From positions 1 to 64,000 of the forward strand of contig CM046304.1 of NCBI GenBank assembly GCA_025267735.1: DNA of 64,000 nt, in the 5' to 3' direction. The notes beneath the pieces are model-generated. The model ran no database searches, had not been told where the DNA came from, and worked only from the letters and a program-made list of their open reading frames with translations. Numbering within the stretch: the stretch's first letter is position 1; the number at the start of each line of letters is the position of its first letter. Source of the stretch: Mactra quadrangularis (Eukaryota > Mollusca > Bivalvia > Venerida > Mactridae). This document shows positions 47,101-62,100 of this stretch, piece after piece. The translations under genes were made by a program, and so were the position numbers.

Positions 47101-50100
47101 ATGCCTATGTTTAATTCTACAAGAAAATACATGTATAAACAACTGAATTTCGCAAGTTAACCCACGGCCGTGGCGTAGTGGTTAGCATGTCTGACTTCGA
47201 ATCCGGAAATTGCGGGTTCGAGCCCGAACATGGTAGGTCATACTCTATACACGAGTTGTTGCCCTCGTGGTAGGGTAAGTTAGTACTGGTGATAGAAAAA
47301 TGTCCAGGAAACCTATAGTAGGAAGAGCTGGCCGTCGTATATATGACCAAAATATGTGTTGAATACGATGAAAAAAAAAATCAAAACAATTGTAACTCAC
47401 TATTTTCTTATATTGAGTTACGACTGTTTTGCGCTAAACCCGTGATTTTATTGTTAAAAATTGTTATATTATTACCTAGGTAACGGGCATGGAATGTGTG
47501 GGCAATGTAATGCGTGTTGCAACAGATGTAACAAATGTGGTATGAACCCCTTCCTTTGATGTACTGCTTCATTCTAACATCTCTATCCAGTTTTCTAATG
47601 CTAGCTTTTTTATTTGTGTCTTTTTTTTCCATAGTTTGATTTTTTTTTTCGATTTTTTTTTCTTTTTTTTTCTGTTTTGTTTCAGGTTTTTTTATTTCCA
47701 CTTTTATAGTTGAATCTTGTTTTACTTGAATTTGTCAGGTCTTAATTCAAATTTCATTTATAGACTTTCAGCGATTTAGCCGAAAGGCTTAAGTTCTACC
47801 ACAAATTGAAAAGTATCGACGAATATGCCTGACCAGTTAAACTGGCAGTTTTGCTTGCGTAGTGATGCATGTGTCTCTGATTTACTACGAAGTCAATTTC
47901 TAGGCGATAAAAGTAGTTTCGTTTTTTGCCCTGCTTGATTCGTACTTGAATTTAATGTGTAAGGAGTAATCATTAGTATGGATTTGTTAGGTTTCAATGT
48001 GCACGTAAGTCTTTCTGTATTACAATACTGTGATTTGTCTTTACCTATAAAGGGGTATTACTGAATGAAATGAGTTGAATCAATAGTTTACTATAAATGG
48101 TTGAAAATCTCTGATCTTCCTTTAATAGAGGTGACAGTTTACTTTAATTATCCTTCCCTGCCTAGATAGGTAGGAATATATTATGTCTTTGGTGTAAAGT
48201 CAAGAGCTAAAATGAGTTTTTACATAGTATTTGTAATGTTAGTCGGATTTTTTAACGAAAAAATTCGGCTTATAGTTTGGCAAAACCTGGGTGGGCGGGT
48301 TATCAGGTGGTCGGGTGGGTGGACGTTAACAATTGGGTTAAAGTTTTTCTTTTTTTCTATATATTTCTGCCATTTATTGTCAGATCTTTATGAAACTTCA
48401 TACAATGATAACATACCATGTGATAAGCAGAACTAGAAAGTAACCACAACTCTACCTGGCTTTATTATGTATATATATGTATGTTTATTTGTAATTTTTG
48501 CATTAAAGTTTTTATGTGGTGGATATCTCTGTCATTTATGGTCAGATCTTGATGAAAGTCTGGCTTTAATGTGGTTTCCACATTACATTTCTTGTTTTTT
48601 TAAACTAATTATTTTGATCTGATACTTTTTGTCACTGCTGGCTTTTATTTTCATTATTGGCACTCATCTCTTCTAGACTGTTCAATTTATCATATCTGTA
48701 AACATTATTTATCTTAAAGGGTTAAGGGGTTAAGGGAACATAGGGATTGACATTATTGCTGAAAATCCTGAAACACAAAATTCATCCTGTTTTTTTGTAC
48801 ATTTAGGCCTCAACAAGTTGATCATGTGTTTTATTGATTCGCTTGCACAGTTTTTACAAAAAAAAATATTTTTATGTCTTCACTCGCTCGTAAAAATTTG
48901 GTCAAACCACTATATAAAGCAACTGAATTAAGATAAAAAAAAATTTTCCCTCGCTAGCCCCATTTTTTCCAGAAAAAAATTGTAGAACTCATGATCAACT
49001 TGTTGTGGCCTTAACTTTTTTTTGTAACGGTTCATGCTGTACAGCCGGGGAAAACCCATGAATTTGAATTCTTTTTAAGGCTGGGACCGAGAGTTGTCGT
49101 ACATAATGTTTGGAAGAAAATGATAAATTGAACATGTACAATGCACTAGATTTCCATCTTTACAATATTCAGTTTTTACCTGCTCACATAGTTTGAGGTA
49201 TTTTCTATCACGTGTATGATGTGGGCTTTTATTAGAAGATATTAGGGTATTTTTTGTTACATTTTATCACTTTTTTGTTGAACTTGTGACAAGCTTTTGT
49301 GTTTTTATTATATGTTAAATTCACAATTAAGATTTTTATTTGGTAGAAAGTCTTTGCTCTCAATATTTTTTTATAGATTCATGCCAAAGGGCCTTTATTT
49401 CTAAAAGTTCATGCTGAATGGCCTTTATTTTTGTAAAAATTCAGGCTTAAGGACCATTCATTATGTAAAAATTCATGCTAAAGGGCCTTTACATTTCTAA
49501 AAATTCATACTGAAGGGCCTTTAATTTTGTAAATATTTATGCAAATAGGCCTTTATTTTTTTAAGAAAAGCAACCTCCATAAAAGCCTTATTTGTTTGAG
49601 AGCTTGCAAGGAAGCCTAATGCAGAATGAAGTAAAATTAAAGCTTGGTTGTAAGGTTATTGAAGACCTGTACTGTATCACTTGTTGCAAAACCTTTTGTC
49701 AGCAAAAACAGTTCAGGGGGTTTCTATGGTGACTTGAGCTGAAATGATCTCTCTCCATTAAGCCTCTTCTTTTTGTTTTTTATTCTCTGGTTTATGATAT
49801 TTATCTTATATATATTTTGAACTTAATGGATGGATCATTGGTTTACAAAGTATTATTGTATATTGTTATATATTACAGTCTACAAAATTAGGATAAGAAA
49901 GTGGTTGTCCGAACAGGTCATTTTAGCATCTACCACTATTTCTTGTTTTTAGAAATTTGGTAGCCCAAAAATAATTTTTAGTTGCCCAAACTAAAAAATG
50001 GTTGTCCTGGACAACTGAACACTCACTAATTTCGTAGGCTGATATTATTCTTGTTAATGATACAACCAGGGTTGGTAGTGCAGTTGGTAGCGCGCCTGGA

Positions 50101-53100
50101 TTTTGAATCTCGTGTGCCGAAGGGGACATGGGTTCGAATCCTACCCCGGGAGATTATACCTTTCCATGAAAATTTGACAATAATGTAAATTTTCCTCCAT
50201 TAATGAGGTATATGGAGAAGTTTCGGGCCTTGTGGAAGGGTACGTGAGTACTGGTTATAGACAAGGGTCCAGGAAAACTAGGTTAGGTGTGCTGGACGCC
50301 TTAAAATAACCTAAAAAATTGTGTTGACACGGCGTTAATCCCAGAAAAAAAAATCTAAATGATCTTAAAATTTCCTTTTTCACTTTTTATCTGGAATCAC
50401 AGATTTGTATTCATTCAGCTGCTTTTGATTTTTGTCGTTTTAAATTTATCATAGTTTTTCAATTAAAATTTGAAATTGGAAAAATTTAAAGAAATCCTTA
50501 TTATATAGAACAATTACTTCCTTTCCATCCTAATTTATCATTTTAGAATGAACTGTCAGGTATTTTTTGTGAATAATGTACGAGAAAAATCCAAGTTAAC
50601 AAAGTTTTGTGAAACTGACTTTTGTACTCTAGATAAAAATGACATATATGCTTACTAACCTTTATTTATGGCTTATTTGTCAACAAAGATCAACGTTTAG
50701 CTAATGCTACAGTCCCATTAACATAGCCGTGAAGGCACCGTATGGGCGCTATGTGATCAAGCTCTGCAAGGACCCGTACAAACTCTTGCGTACCTGCATG
50801 GACTGTTACATTTTGATCAGTGTCCATGAGATGAGCTGTGGATACACATATCAGTTTCAAAGTCAAATTGTGAACATAATCATGGGCGAGTATGAATTAA
50901 ACTTGCTTAACTTCCAGGTATGGTTCCGTAATGGTGTGTTGTTTTGATCCATGTGCATACCTTCACGTTAATACGCAAGGCTTCCCACATCCTATGGCTG
51001 TCTGCACGTACTGGTCCACAACAAGCCATGATTTTATGGGACTGAGGCATAACTCAGAATGTGGTATTGAACAGAATAGAACATAACTTTTTGTTTTTTA
51101 ACAGATATGGTCATTTTAGCATGTTTTGTAGCAAGAATAAAGAATGATAAAAGCAGTATCCCCTTTTAAATGACCATTTCCAATTCATGTATAGTTCATG
51201 AATTATTCATTCAGTTTCATGAATCAATTTCATGAACAGTTCAATAGTTCATGAATAATCCAGGTTCGTGAACTTATCAAGAATCATAATGTTCTTGTTT
51301 AGTTCATGAACAGGTTTTAAGATGTGTGCACAAATTTAAGTTCATGAGCTGGGATTAAGAACTGGGATTAAGAACTGTTTAAAAACTGTTCATGAACTGT
51401 CATAAATGGCTTGATTAGTTCATGACTTCATTAACATTGTTTCATAGGGTATATAATGTATTCTTATGTTGTAATATTGTTGTATTATTTCAGTGGCACC
51501 TTCAGGTAGTTCATGTCAGTTACCTAAGGGACCTGGTGACTCACCATCACATTTACAGGGAATTGTCTGTAAGTATCTAGGGTCTATATGATTACAACTA
51601 AGGCTATCACGATACGCCAGAAACGTATTGCGATATTCATTTATGGTCAGATCTTGATGAAAATCTGGCTTTAATGTGGTTTCAACATTACATATCTTGT
51701 ATCATTGAATTTTTGTAGAAATCCATTATTACATTTATAATTACTGAATATGTTGGATATCTCTGTCATTTATGGTCAGATTTTGATGAAAATCTGGCTT
51801 TAATGTGGTTTCTACGTTACATATCTTGTTTACTGTATGTCTATGTTGTGTATATTACAGTGGATGGTTTAAATGAAGATGAAATAAAAGATTTATTAGA
51901 AGATGCAGAGATAATACATGATGATAGACAAAACTGTGAGGAACAAGAATGTCACATTAGAGTTGTTGAGGTTTGTCTTAAGTTAAAAGTTAAACTAAAA
52001 AGTTGACATCAGGTTTAAAGTCTGCATCCATTATTGCAAAATAAAATAAGTGCACGAAATTTTCTCCAAATTTTAATTATAGCATAACTATTCACATATG
52101 CAATATAAAAATAACATAGCATTATACTTAACTAAAGATTGAACAAGGCATTATTATTGGATAGACAAAGAATATTGAACATGAACAACTTGCAAAAATT
52201 TGCAAGTTGAAATAAAGTTACTCGCAATTTTCAAAATTCACTCACACTTGGCAAGTATGCAAGCTTAAATTCGAGCCCTGACTTACGACTTACGCTTTTA
52301 ATTTTGTATTGTTAAGTGTTATTTAACTGTCAGTAGTGCGTACATTACAGACAGAAGTACAGTTGTGAATCATTTAAATTGCAGGGTTAATGTATGCCCC
52401 ACTGACAGATAAATAAAATTAAACAATGTGACCCAGTTGGTAGCACGCCGAGATTTGGAATCTAGTGTTCCAAAGGGGGGTATGGGTTCGAAACCTACCC
52501 TTCCTGTCCAGGAAAGCTAGGTTAGGTTCGCTGGACGCCGTGAAATGACCTAAATTGTGTTGACACGGCATTAAACCCAATAAAATAAAGAAGAACAATA
52601 TATATTTTTTACAGAAAAAGTCTAAGTATATTAAGTTGGAATACAATGAAGGAAACATTCATGAGAAGGTTATATTTGCTCACTCTAGAGATGAGTTAAC
52701 CATCAGAGCTGAAGAATGTGTTATATATAGTGATAACACAAGATCCGAGGGCTGTTCTAGACCAGAATATAAAGCTTATGTAAGTAGTTACACATTGAGT
52801 TATCTCCCTTACCCCACAACAGAGCTTTATTACCTCCCCTTGAAACTTGGGTGATATCAACTATAAACAGACAACTCTTTTTCATCTTTCATTCATTCTC
52901 ATTAATAAAACAACTTGAGCTCCATGCTTCATTATTTATCTGTAAATTTACACTTTCTTTTGTGTACAGGGATGACACCTATCTCCATAAACTGATATTA
53001 GGGCTGTCACAATTTACCGGTATATTGCAAAACGCAGCTGCGGCAATATGTACCGCTGTTCCAATTTAATGTACCGATAATTTTTGTTCAATTAGAAACC

Positions 53101-56100
53101 TCTTTTCGTGTTCCATTGATTGTACGGAGCATGTGCAATCATGTTCTTGAATCAAATACTTCTTGGCAGGAATTAGTGAAACAAGCATGGTGTCCAGGAG
53201 CTTGATTGTTAGGATGTTCTGCAGCTAAGGGGAGATTGTTTCTTTCAACCTAAGCATCTTTTTATATGCACAACATATCACAGTCCTAAATGACCATATA
53301 TACATAAAAAGACTTGATTCTATCAGTAGCTGTATGTTAGATCAGCATATTTTCTGGTAAATACAGCGGAGGTACAACAAATCTAAAAATCCACAACATA
53401 TGATGCTACATATCGCAATATGGTGTTTGCCTATTGCAATATATCGCGATACGCTTCTGGCATCTAGTGTGATCAGGAGATCTTATGACAGCCATCTATA
53501 GGATATCTGTTTATGGAGATTGCGTAAAGAGTTGACTGTTACTATAGTTGGATGGCAAGAAACAGACAAAAATTGCCAGGAAAAAACCCTTTAATTTCCT
53601 ACAGACTGCCCCATGTATATTTATATGCTATTATGTTTGTATATATTGAGTTTACTTAGGGGACAGGGGCCATTTTTGTTGCATCTGCTAGACTTAAACT
53701 TGTACTCTGGATAGGAAACATTGATATGCTTTTATTGTTTTGTTTGCTGGACGGGGCTGTATAATTATCATATGCTTAATAGTTTGATAATTAAGTCGAT
53801 GCCATTAGACGTTACGGCAGGTATATGCGTTTACTATTGCTTGCCATGATCCATAGGCGTGGTGGACATAACAGGTATTGATGTAAAATCACATTATTAA
53901 ACTATTTTCCTAAGTTAATACAAAGAAAAACAAAGAACGTCTGCAACTTTTACTTTTCGTCCCTCTCTCTTTAAACGTTAATTATGCTAAAGATATTAAC
54001 TGAAATTTAATGAACTTTACATAGATATGTGGCAAATAGATTTTGCTAAAGAATGATATCAAACATACCTACATTAAATTAAACTTTGTATGTGAAATTT
54101 GTCTTTTACCGAGTGTATAGGTTTTTTTGCGTGCCAGTATTGAAGAATATCCTCTATGTATCATGAATAAGGGCCTTTGGTCAGTTATCTTTTCCTGATA
54201 AAATCTGAAGCAATCCAATTGGTAAGTAGGTCCTTACAGTTGGAATCCTTAGATTTTATCATTGATGTCCTATGTAAGGATAACAAAATATTTCATCTAA
54301 TATCTTTCTTGTTAATGAAGACATTAACAAAAGTGATAAAATTTAGATAGTTCTTTACCCTAAAAATACTTAGCTTGAATTTCGAACAAATTAAATGATT
54401 TTCAAAAAAGCTACATGTATTTAAGATTAATTTAGGCCAATTGACATAGAAAAGTAAGGGTAAAATCTGAGTAATCCAACTAATTGGACCTACCAATTTG
54501 AAGAGTATACAAGAGGAAATAACTGACTGAAGTCCCTTATACATGTTTATTTATAAATCATATATGCCCCATACACCTTGTACCCTAGCTTGATATTTTC
54601 AGGTTATTTTTTGTATGCTTTATTCTTATTTTCAGCGACCAAAACAATAGTAAAGGACCATCGGGGTATAGATTTGATGCACGCTCTTATATTGGGAATC
54701 ATTTTCATATCAGAATATGATGACTGTCTTTAATGTGGACTTTATAATATCAATGATAATAAAGACGTTATTTAACGAGGCTTCACATTTGGATAAAAAC
54801 CTCTGGAAAAACATGATTGTACAAGTTATTTACAATAACTTTACGCTTAATTTGATATATGAAATAAAAAGACATTCAACTTAATTATTTATGATATCAA
54901 CTAAGAAGTTCTTGTATGCCACCTTGTGAAACCTTAAAATCTGCAAAACTTTTAGTTTTTTTAGGACCTGCATGGAGTTGTCTGCTTGTTTTGTGATTTT
55001 TATTGATCAGTGATGTTAATATGTAATGTAGATTTTTATAAGTCAGTGATTTTAAACATGGAGTTATAAAGATTTTCAGAATTTGTGATTGTTTGAGAAC
55101 TCAGAAAAGGGGCTGGGATGGGTAAAAAAGGGACAGTGTGATTAAGGCATCAGTTAAGGACTGGGATAGGTAAAAAGGGGTCAGAACATTGTGATACTGG
55201 TTCACAGTAAATATAAATGTACACAGGAAATAAAAAGGGCTAGTTTGATACTGATTTCTAAGTTATTTTTTCTGCAGAAATACCTAACTTACTTTTGTTT
55301 CATTTTAATACCGAAATTATCTCCCTTGCATAATGACTTCAGTCCTAATTTGGAGTTACCTCCCCTGTTGAACTGAGTTGAAAATTCATTGAAAGTTTTG
55401 TTTATTAGAGCATGTTTCACATTAGAGACAGTTATCATTGTCATTTTGTAAAAATGTATGTATGATATTTTGTAGTGTTACTTTGTATTTCTTGTTAATT
55501 TAGTGTTTTTAACATTTTGTGCCATTCTAATGAATCTCCTGTTTTTCACATACTCTCTTACTAACTTGCAGTCATAGAGGTATCTTTATTTTATTTTTTT
55601 GCTAATATGATTCAGCTTAATTTATCTTATGATACTGTTGTAAATTGTGGTAAATTAATAAACTTTGGGTTAGTTACTTGATGTTTTGGTCCATTGTTGT
55701 AAATTGAGTTTAATTAATAATCTTGGGGTTAATTACTTTAAGTTTTAGTTCATTGTTGTTAATCAGGTTTAATTAATGATCTTTGGGTTAATTACTTTAA
55801 GTTTTAGTACATTGTGGTTAATCAGGTTTAATTAATGATCTTTGGGTTAATTACTTTACTGCTTTTGGTCGATTGTTTTAAATTTAGTTTGATTAATAAT
55901 CTTTTGGTCTATTTCTTGTTGTTTTGGTCCATTTTATACACTTTTCTGTAGTAAAATGAAAAGTATTGTGTTTCACATTTGCGTAGAGGCTCACTCTATT
56001 ATTGAATCTCATATTTGATTTAATTAACTACAGCAATGTTCAATGTCTAGTCTTTCTATCATTATTAGTTTACTTATAATTAAGGCTGTCATGTTAACTT

Positions 56101-59100
56101 TCTTGGAAGTCAATTAATTGCTAGGTTGAAACTTATCAGAATTGTCGGCCATTTTGACTTGTTCCTACATCCATTACTATTTGTCCATATTATGGCGGGG
56201 TCCAACTGGCTTAGGTATAAAAATGCCATCTAAAACTAATTTACAATGCATGCTAATGCAATATGCTAACCCAATCATCCTTTTTCTGTCATATTAACAA
56301 CTTTTAAAGATGAAATAACCAGAAACATCATTTACACATAGCGGGCTCAGGACAAAACAGTTGTAATTCAAGTTAAAAAAAGAATGAGTTACGACCATTT
56401 TGCGCTAAGCCCATGACATGCATTTAAAGCATATAAAACTATAAATTGATGAACCCTTTTTTGTCCAGTGATCTTATAGAAAACAAAGAAAAATCAATTT
56501 CAGGAACTGAAATAGATTTCTAATTGAAATCAATTTCCTTTTTAAATCAAACCAGAATCTATCAACCTAATTATTAGTAGCTGAGGTATAATATGGCACT
56601 TGTAACCCCTTGCCTTCAAGCTAACTTTTATGGCGACATGGTAGAGTGTCTGCTTACGACTTAAGAGGTTTTGGGTTCGAATCTCAGTTCAGACCATGGA
56701 TTTTTATTAAATTACATTATATAAGTTGATTGAACCTTCTTGTACCTAGTTAATAAATTCAATCTGTATTTGTAATACTCATGAAAAGAAAGTTGGTGCA
56801 TTATAAGTCACATCAGTGCTTGGTTGATCTACTTTTGATTTAGAGTGTTTGCTGGTGTTGAGAGTAGGGAGCTGGGTTTATATTTATTGTTATAGATTTT
56901 TTATATGATGTATCAGAATAAGCACTCTAGTACAGAAATACTGGATTTTTTAGTTACTATTCTTTCATGCTTAAAGTACAGGATAAATAACAGGTTATGG
57001 GAACAGGGGCGCTTTTCTCAAAAATTCTTACGAAAAAAGTTATCATAAGTCAATTTTATAAATTTTGCTGTTCAAAGTCAGCAGGCATCATAAGTATGAT
57101 GCGATATTTAAAAGGTATACAATATTCTGAAAAATTCAATAATATATGGGGAGAAATTGCCAAATAATGACTGTATTACTGTTTCTTGCTGTTGGCTTAT
57201 GCTGATTTTTATTGTAAGATTTTTTGTGAAAAGCACACCAGGTCTTAAACTAATAATAGAGAAAGGATTATTTTCTTGTGTTAAATCTACAGAAATTCAG
57301 AAATTTCTACATGCAATATGCAAATCTTGCATCATTTGATTGTTGTTAGAGACATGCATAGTCATCTAAGTTGATGTTCAAATCTGTTTTGTGGTACTTA
57401 TGTGTTTTTTTCTTTGAAATGTTTATGGGACCATGATACATGACTGTCAGCTTATAATATTTTTTTTCATATTTTTTTTGTTGTTGCTTTTTTTGCATTT
57501 TTATCACGCTTTAAAGATATATATCTAGGAATGAAAGATGATTGACATTGACCAGATTTGAAATTTTTTGAGCTAATTTTCATTTTGCCAAAATGGTTTG
57601 TTTTAATGCAACATGGTTCAGTTTAGGCTTTGTGGAAAGTTTTAAAAAGCTGGGTTGGAGCTATTTTACATTAAGCAGGTAAAATGTTCATCAAATAATG
57701 GTGCATTATGAAAGTTATTTGCTAATTTTTATCATAATTCCCTTTTTGTTTCTTTTTATCATAATTGAATTTTTGTAGAAATCCATTATTACATTCATTA
57801 TTACTGAAATCCTTTATAATTATTGTGTTGAAAATAATTTTGTTTGTTTGGTTTAGCTCACTTTGTAACATGCCTTACTACAAGTCTAGGGATAATTAGC
57901 CTGTTCCCTGGCCAAAATATACATAGCCAAACTTTATAGTGCCGAATTAGCAATTCAGAGACAATCTATTTTTGGCAACTGAAAATATTAAACAGTTGGG
58001 CAAATAAGAGACTATTCTGAAGCCAATAACATAGAGAACTTTACAAAACTTGACTCAATATAGGTGAAGCATCCACACTTTGAGGGATGAAGGGTTACAT
58101 CCCTGTGTCTGGTTAGCACATAAAATCAACATAGTTTGTTTTCTTTATTTATTTATTTTTATTGGGTTTAACGCCCTGTCAACACAAGTTTGGTAATTTT
58201 ACGGCGTCCAGCGCACCTAGCTTTCCTGGACCCTTGTCTAAAACTAGTACTCACTTACCCTTCCACCAGGCCCGAAATTCTCTATATTTATCTAATCAAT
58301 GGAGGAAAATTGACATTATTGTCAAATTTTCATGGAAGGGTATAACCTCCCTGGGGGGATTCAAACTCGTACCCTCTTCGGGTCACAAGATTCCTAATCC
58401 CGGCGTGCTATTTAACTGCCCTACCAGGATTTTGTTTTCTTTACCTGACTAGTTGTATTAGGTTTTATGATTTTTTATTCAGCTTTTTAGTATTAACCTT
58501 AAATAGTGTATTTTTGTGCAATTATAGTATAAATATGATTTTAGTATAAAGAATGGTTTGATCATAACTAATAATGTGTATAAACATTTGTGCCTCATTA
58601 GGGCAGGTTGAAACCCACAGTAATTTGAGTTCCAATTTACATATTTTTTGTGCATATTTAACAAAAACTTATAAGTACCCTGATTTCAGTATTGTAGGAA
58701 TTCTTGTTTTTCAACATTTAAGTCCGACAACATTGAAAGCGGGGTACTTAGAAGTTTCGTTAAGTATATTTTCATTATAATGTTTGTTTGTGCATAAAAG
58801 TGTCATTTTCTCTTGTTCCTTCCTGTTTGTAAAATAAATTTCACTAATTTAATTATTTCATTTGATGTTACGTTTTGTGTATTTATGTTTTTAAATGTGA
58901 ACATTTTTTGTTATTGACTATTTTAACGCAGTTTGTGTTTTTAGAATTGTTAAATAAATGAATGATTTTCATGTTAATTTTTATTTTGAAAATAAAAACC
59001 AACATTTTCAATTGACTTTTTGTATTATGTCCCAATTTTCATTTGTTATTGCTAAAAAGCCAATTGTGTAAATTTTTTAAAATGAAAAGCATGTCCTATG

Positions 59101-62100
59101 AAGACTTAACAGTCAGTACTGGTTTTAAACATGACCCCTGTATTAATTGAACAAAATCGAAATCAAGACACAGCAATAAAGATATGTTCTGCTGTTAATG
59201 ATTATGATATGATATGTTTTTGTATTCAACCCTTCAAACTGCTTCTAATTGTTAAAACAATGGACGCTTATTAACAGATACAATAAAATAGATACTACAC
59301 CAAATTTTCATGCGTCCTGAGGAGGCTTATACAGAGATGTGGTGCATCTTTTGTGAATGTGATGTGTCAGAGACGCAGGAGGCAGAGCTAGATTAATCAC
59401 TGATGTCAGAGGCATCTTTGCCAGCGCTTGGAATATGACATATTAATGTTGAGTTTTGTTGTTCTTAGGGCTGTCAACCTTATATCCATGCATGTTCAAT
59501 ACCATGGATAGATTTCAACTAGAAGTCAAATGTCTGGATTCTCATAATTATGTTGAAGAAAATACCTTAAATTTGCAAAACTTTTGTATGCTGTGATCTC
59601 CCCTTTTCTCAACCAGTCTTAGGACTGGGGTTCTAGGGGAGTTGGCAAGCTGGTAACTCATTAGGGTTTATTTAATGACTTTCGAGCAGTTGACCTTTGA
59701 TCTTGTAATAAAGGTCAAGGTTATGTATTTGCAGCAGTCGACCTTTGACCTTGCAATAAAAGTCAAGGTTATGTATTTGAAGCAGTTGAAATTTGATCTT
59801 GCAATAAATTTGAAGCAGTAGAAAATTGACAATGCAATATAGGTTAAGGTCATGTATTTGAAGCAGTTGACCTTTGACTTTGCAATAAAGGTCAAGGTTA
59901 TGTTTGAAAAAAAAACCAGAAAACAGTACTTTGCTGAGGTATAGGGACCTAGCGATGTAAGACTTAGAGATATTTTTCTTCTGTTTTTTTTGTTAATTAA
60001 GGTTGATAGATAGATAGATTTATTTGGTTAACAAATGTACAATATACATAAAACATTACATCAAACATGATTAAAACAATAAATATGATCAATCATGAAA
60101 AACTGAGATCTTTGTCAAAGTACATCAATAACCTGGATAACATGAAAAGGGAACCCCTTATTTCCATAAGAAATATGCATTGATTATTATATTGTCACTG
60201 GTCAGCTGTATTTTAACATGAAAGAGACAGGATGTACTGTGCATATTATATCATACAATATTAGGTAAGATGTACTGTGTTTTTATTGTTGTTAACTTTT
60301 AGCTTGAGTGTTGTTTTGTTCTCTTTATAACCACTTTTTATGTCTTATAACAATATTTACAGTAAAGTTTCACTATTAAGACCACCTTGGGTACTGCAAA
60401 ATTATGCCATTTTTGAAAATTGTTAAGTCTTTAAAGGTACTCATTCACTGATTTCAACTCAAATATCAACTTTTTCTAAAACTATCAAAATTGTATGGAA
60501 ATATTTTTGGAAGCAGAAAAGTAGTGTTCTGATAATGACAATTTTAGTGCAAATTGACATACAACTACAAATGATGGTGTTTCATGTAGTAAAAATCTAC
60601 CCCGTATGTCACAGTATAGACACTTTTGGTGCATTTTTGTGACTTTTATTGTATATTTCTTACTACATATAGGTCAGTTTGTCCTAAAATATTAGGACTT
60701 AATTTTTTGACACAATTACAGACACTGAATGGTATTTTGAAAATATTTAAATGTCTTAACCAAATCTGTGAACTAGTACCTGTAAGACCATTCTGTTTTA
60801 GATTAGTGATTTTTAATGGTCATAAAAATGGAACTGTACTGTATTAGGGCACATTAGGGATATTTCCATTTTAAACATAGGTTTAATTTTCAGTACTAAC
60901 TTAATTATTATTAATATATAGTGCATAAAATATGACCTCGATCTGACCTTTTACATTTGCATCTAATTATTATCTACACATATCCCAACAAAAAATCAGT
61001 GCCTTGCCTATTCTACACTTTGGCAAGTAACATATTTAAAATGAGCAATCGATTTACTTCGATAGTAAATAGAAGTATGTTTATGTGTTAAAATTCAACA
61101 CAAAATCCTTTCCACAGGCGGCCGGCACGGTCTCAAAGCAAAAACACTATATATACATACATACGATTATATAGTGTTTTTGCTTTCGGACCATGCCAGC
61201 ATCCTGTGATCATTTCTTCCACGGTGTAATCGAGCAATAATACTACATTCAAATTCTTGCATAAAGGTCAGGTCGGGGTTAAACTTTACACACTGTACTT
61301 AGAAATTAGTATTTTGTATCTGTCTTCATAAAAAAACTGCATGTTGTAGCATTGAGTTATTTATAAATACTTTTTATATTTGTTAAGTATGCAATCACAT
61401 ACACAGGCTCCCAGTATTTAAATTTCAAAACAAGAATTGTATACAAATGATCTATAAAGAAATATATTATTATTTTGTAGATGATCATACATTTGTACAG
61501 AATTGTGAAAAAAAATCATGGAGGGGGGTTCAGTAAGAAACCTTGAATCTTTAGGGGCCAGCCTGCTTCATGCTTGGTGTCTGTGTTGCCTTGAAAAAAT
61601 ACGAGGGGTGATCCAGAAGTAATGAGACAAATGACTAAAAAAGCATGCCTTATATTGCAACCATTTTGAATTATTATTAGCCGGATTTCAACGAAACAAT
61701 TCGGCCCATAGTTTGGCGAGTGTCAGGTATCGTTAACAATTGCGTTAAAGATTTTTCTTTGCCATATATTTCTGCCATTTATAGTCAGATCTTTATGACA
61801 CTTCATACAATGATAACATACCATGTGATAAAAACAGAAATAGAAAGTAACCTCAACTCTATCTGGCTTTATTATGGATTATTTCCCTTTGTAATTTTGC
61901 ATTAAAGTTTTTAATATGTTGGATTTCTCTGTCATTTATGGTCAGATCTTGATGAAAATCCGGCTTTAATGTGGTTTCCACATTACATTTCTTGTTGTTT
62001 ATGTTTTACTGTGAAATGTGTTGTTATTCAATTAAAATATAAAGTTCAACATCTTTATTGCAGTGAAAATATTAAGTCAATGTGATGTAATTGTAGAGTA

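Noticed and set aside
47160..47235. Possible functional tRNA gene
   Set aside because: Has A- and B-box motifs but no clear acceptor stem, and continues into a SINE body with an A-rich end.
59668..59895. Minus-strand repetitive frame
   Set aside because: Created by a minisatellite of about 48 bp.
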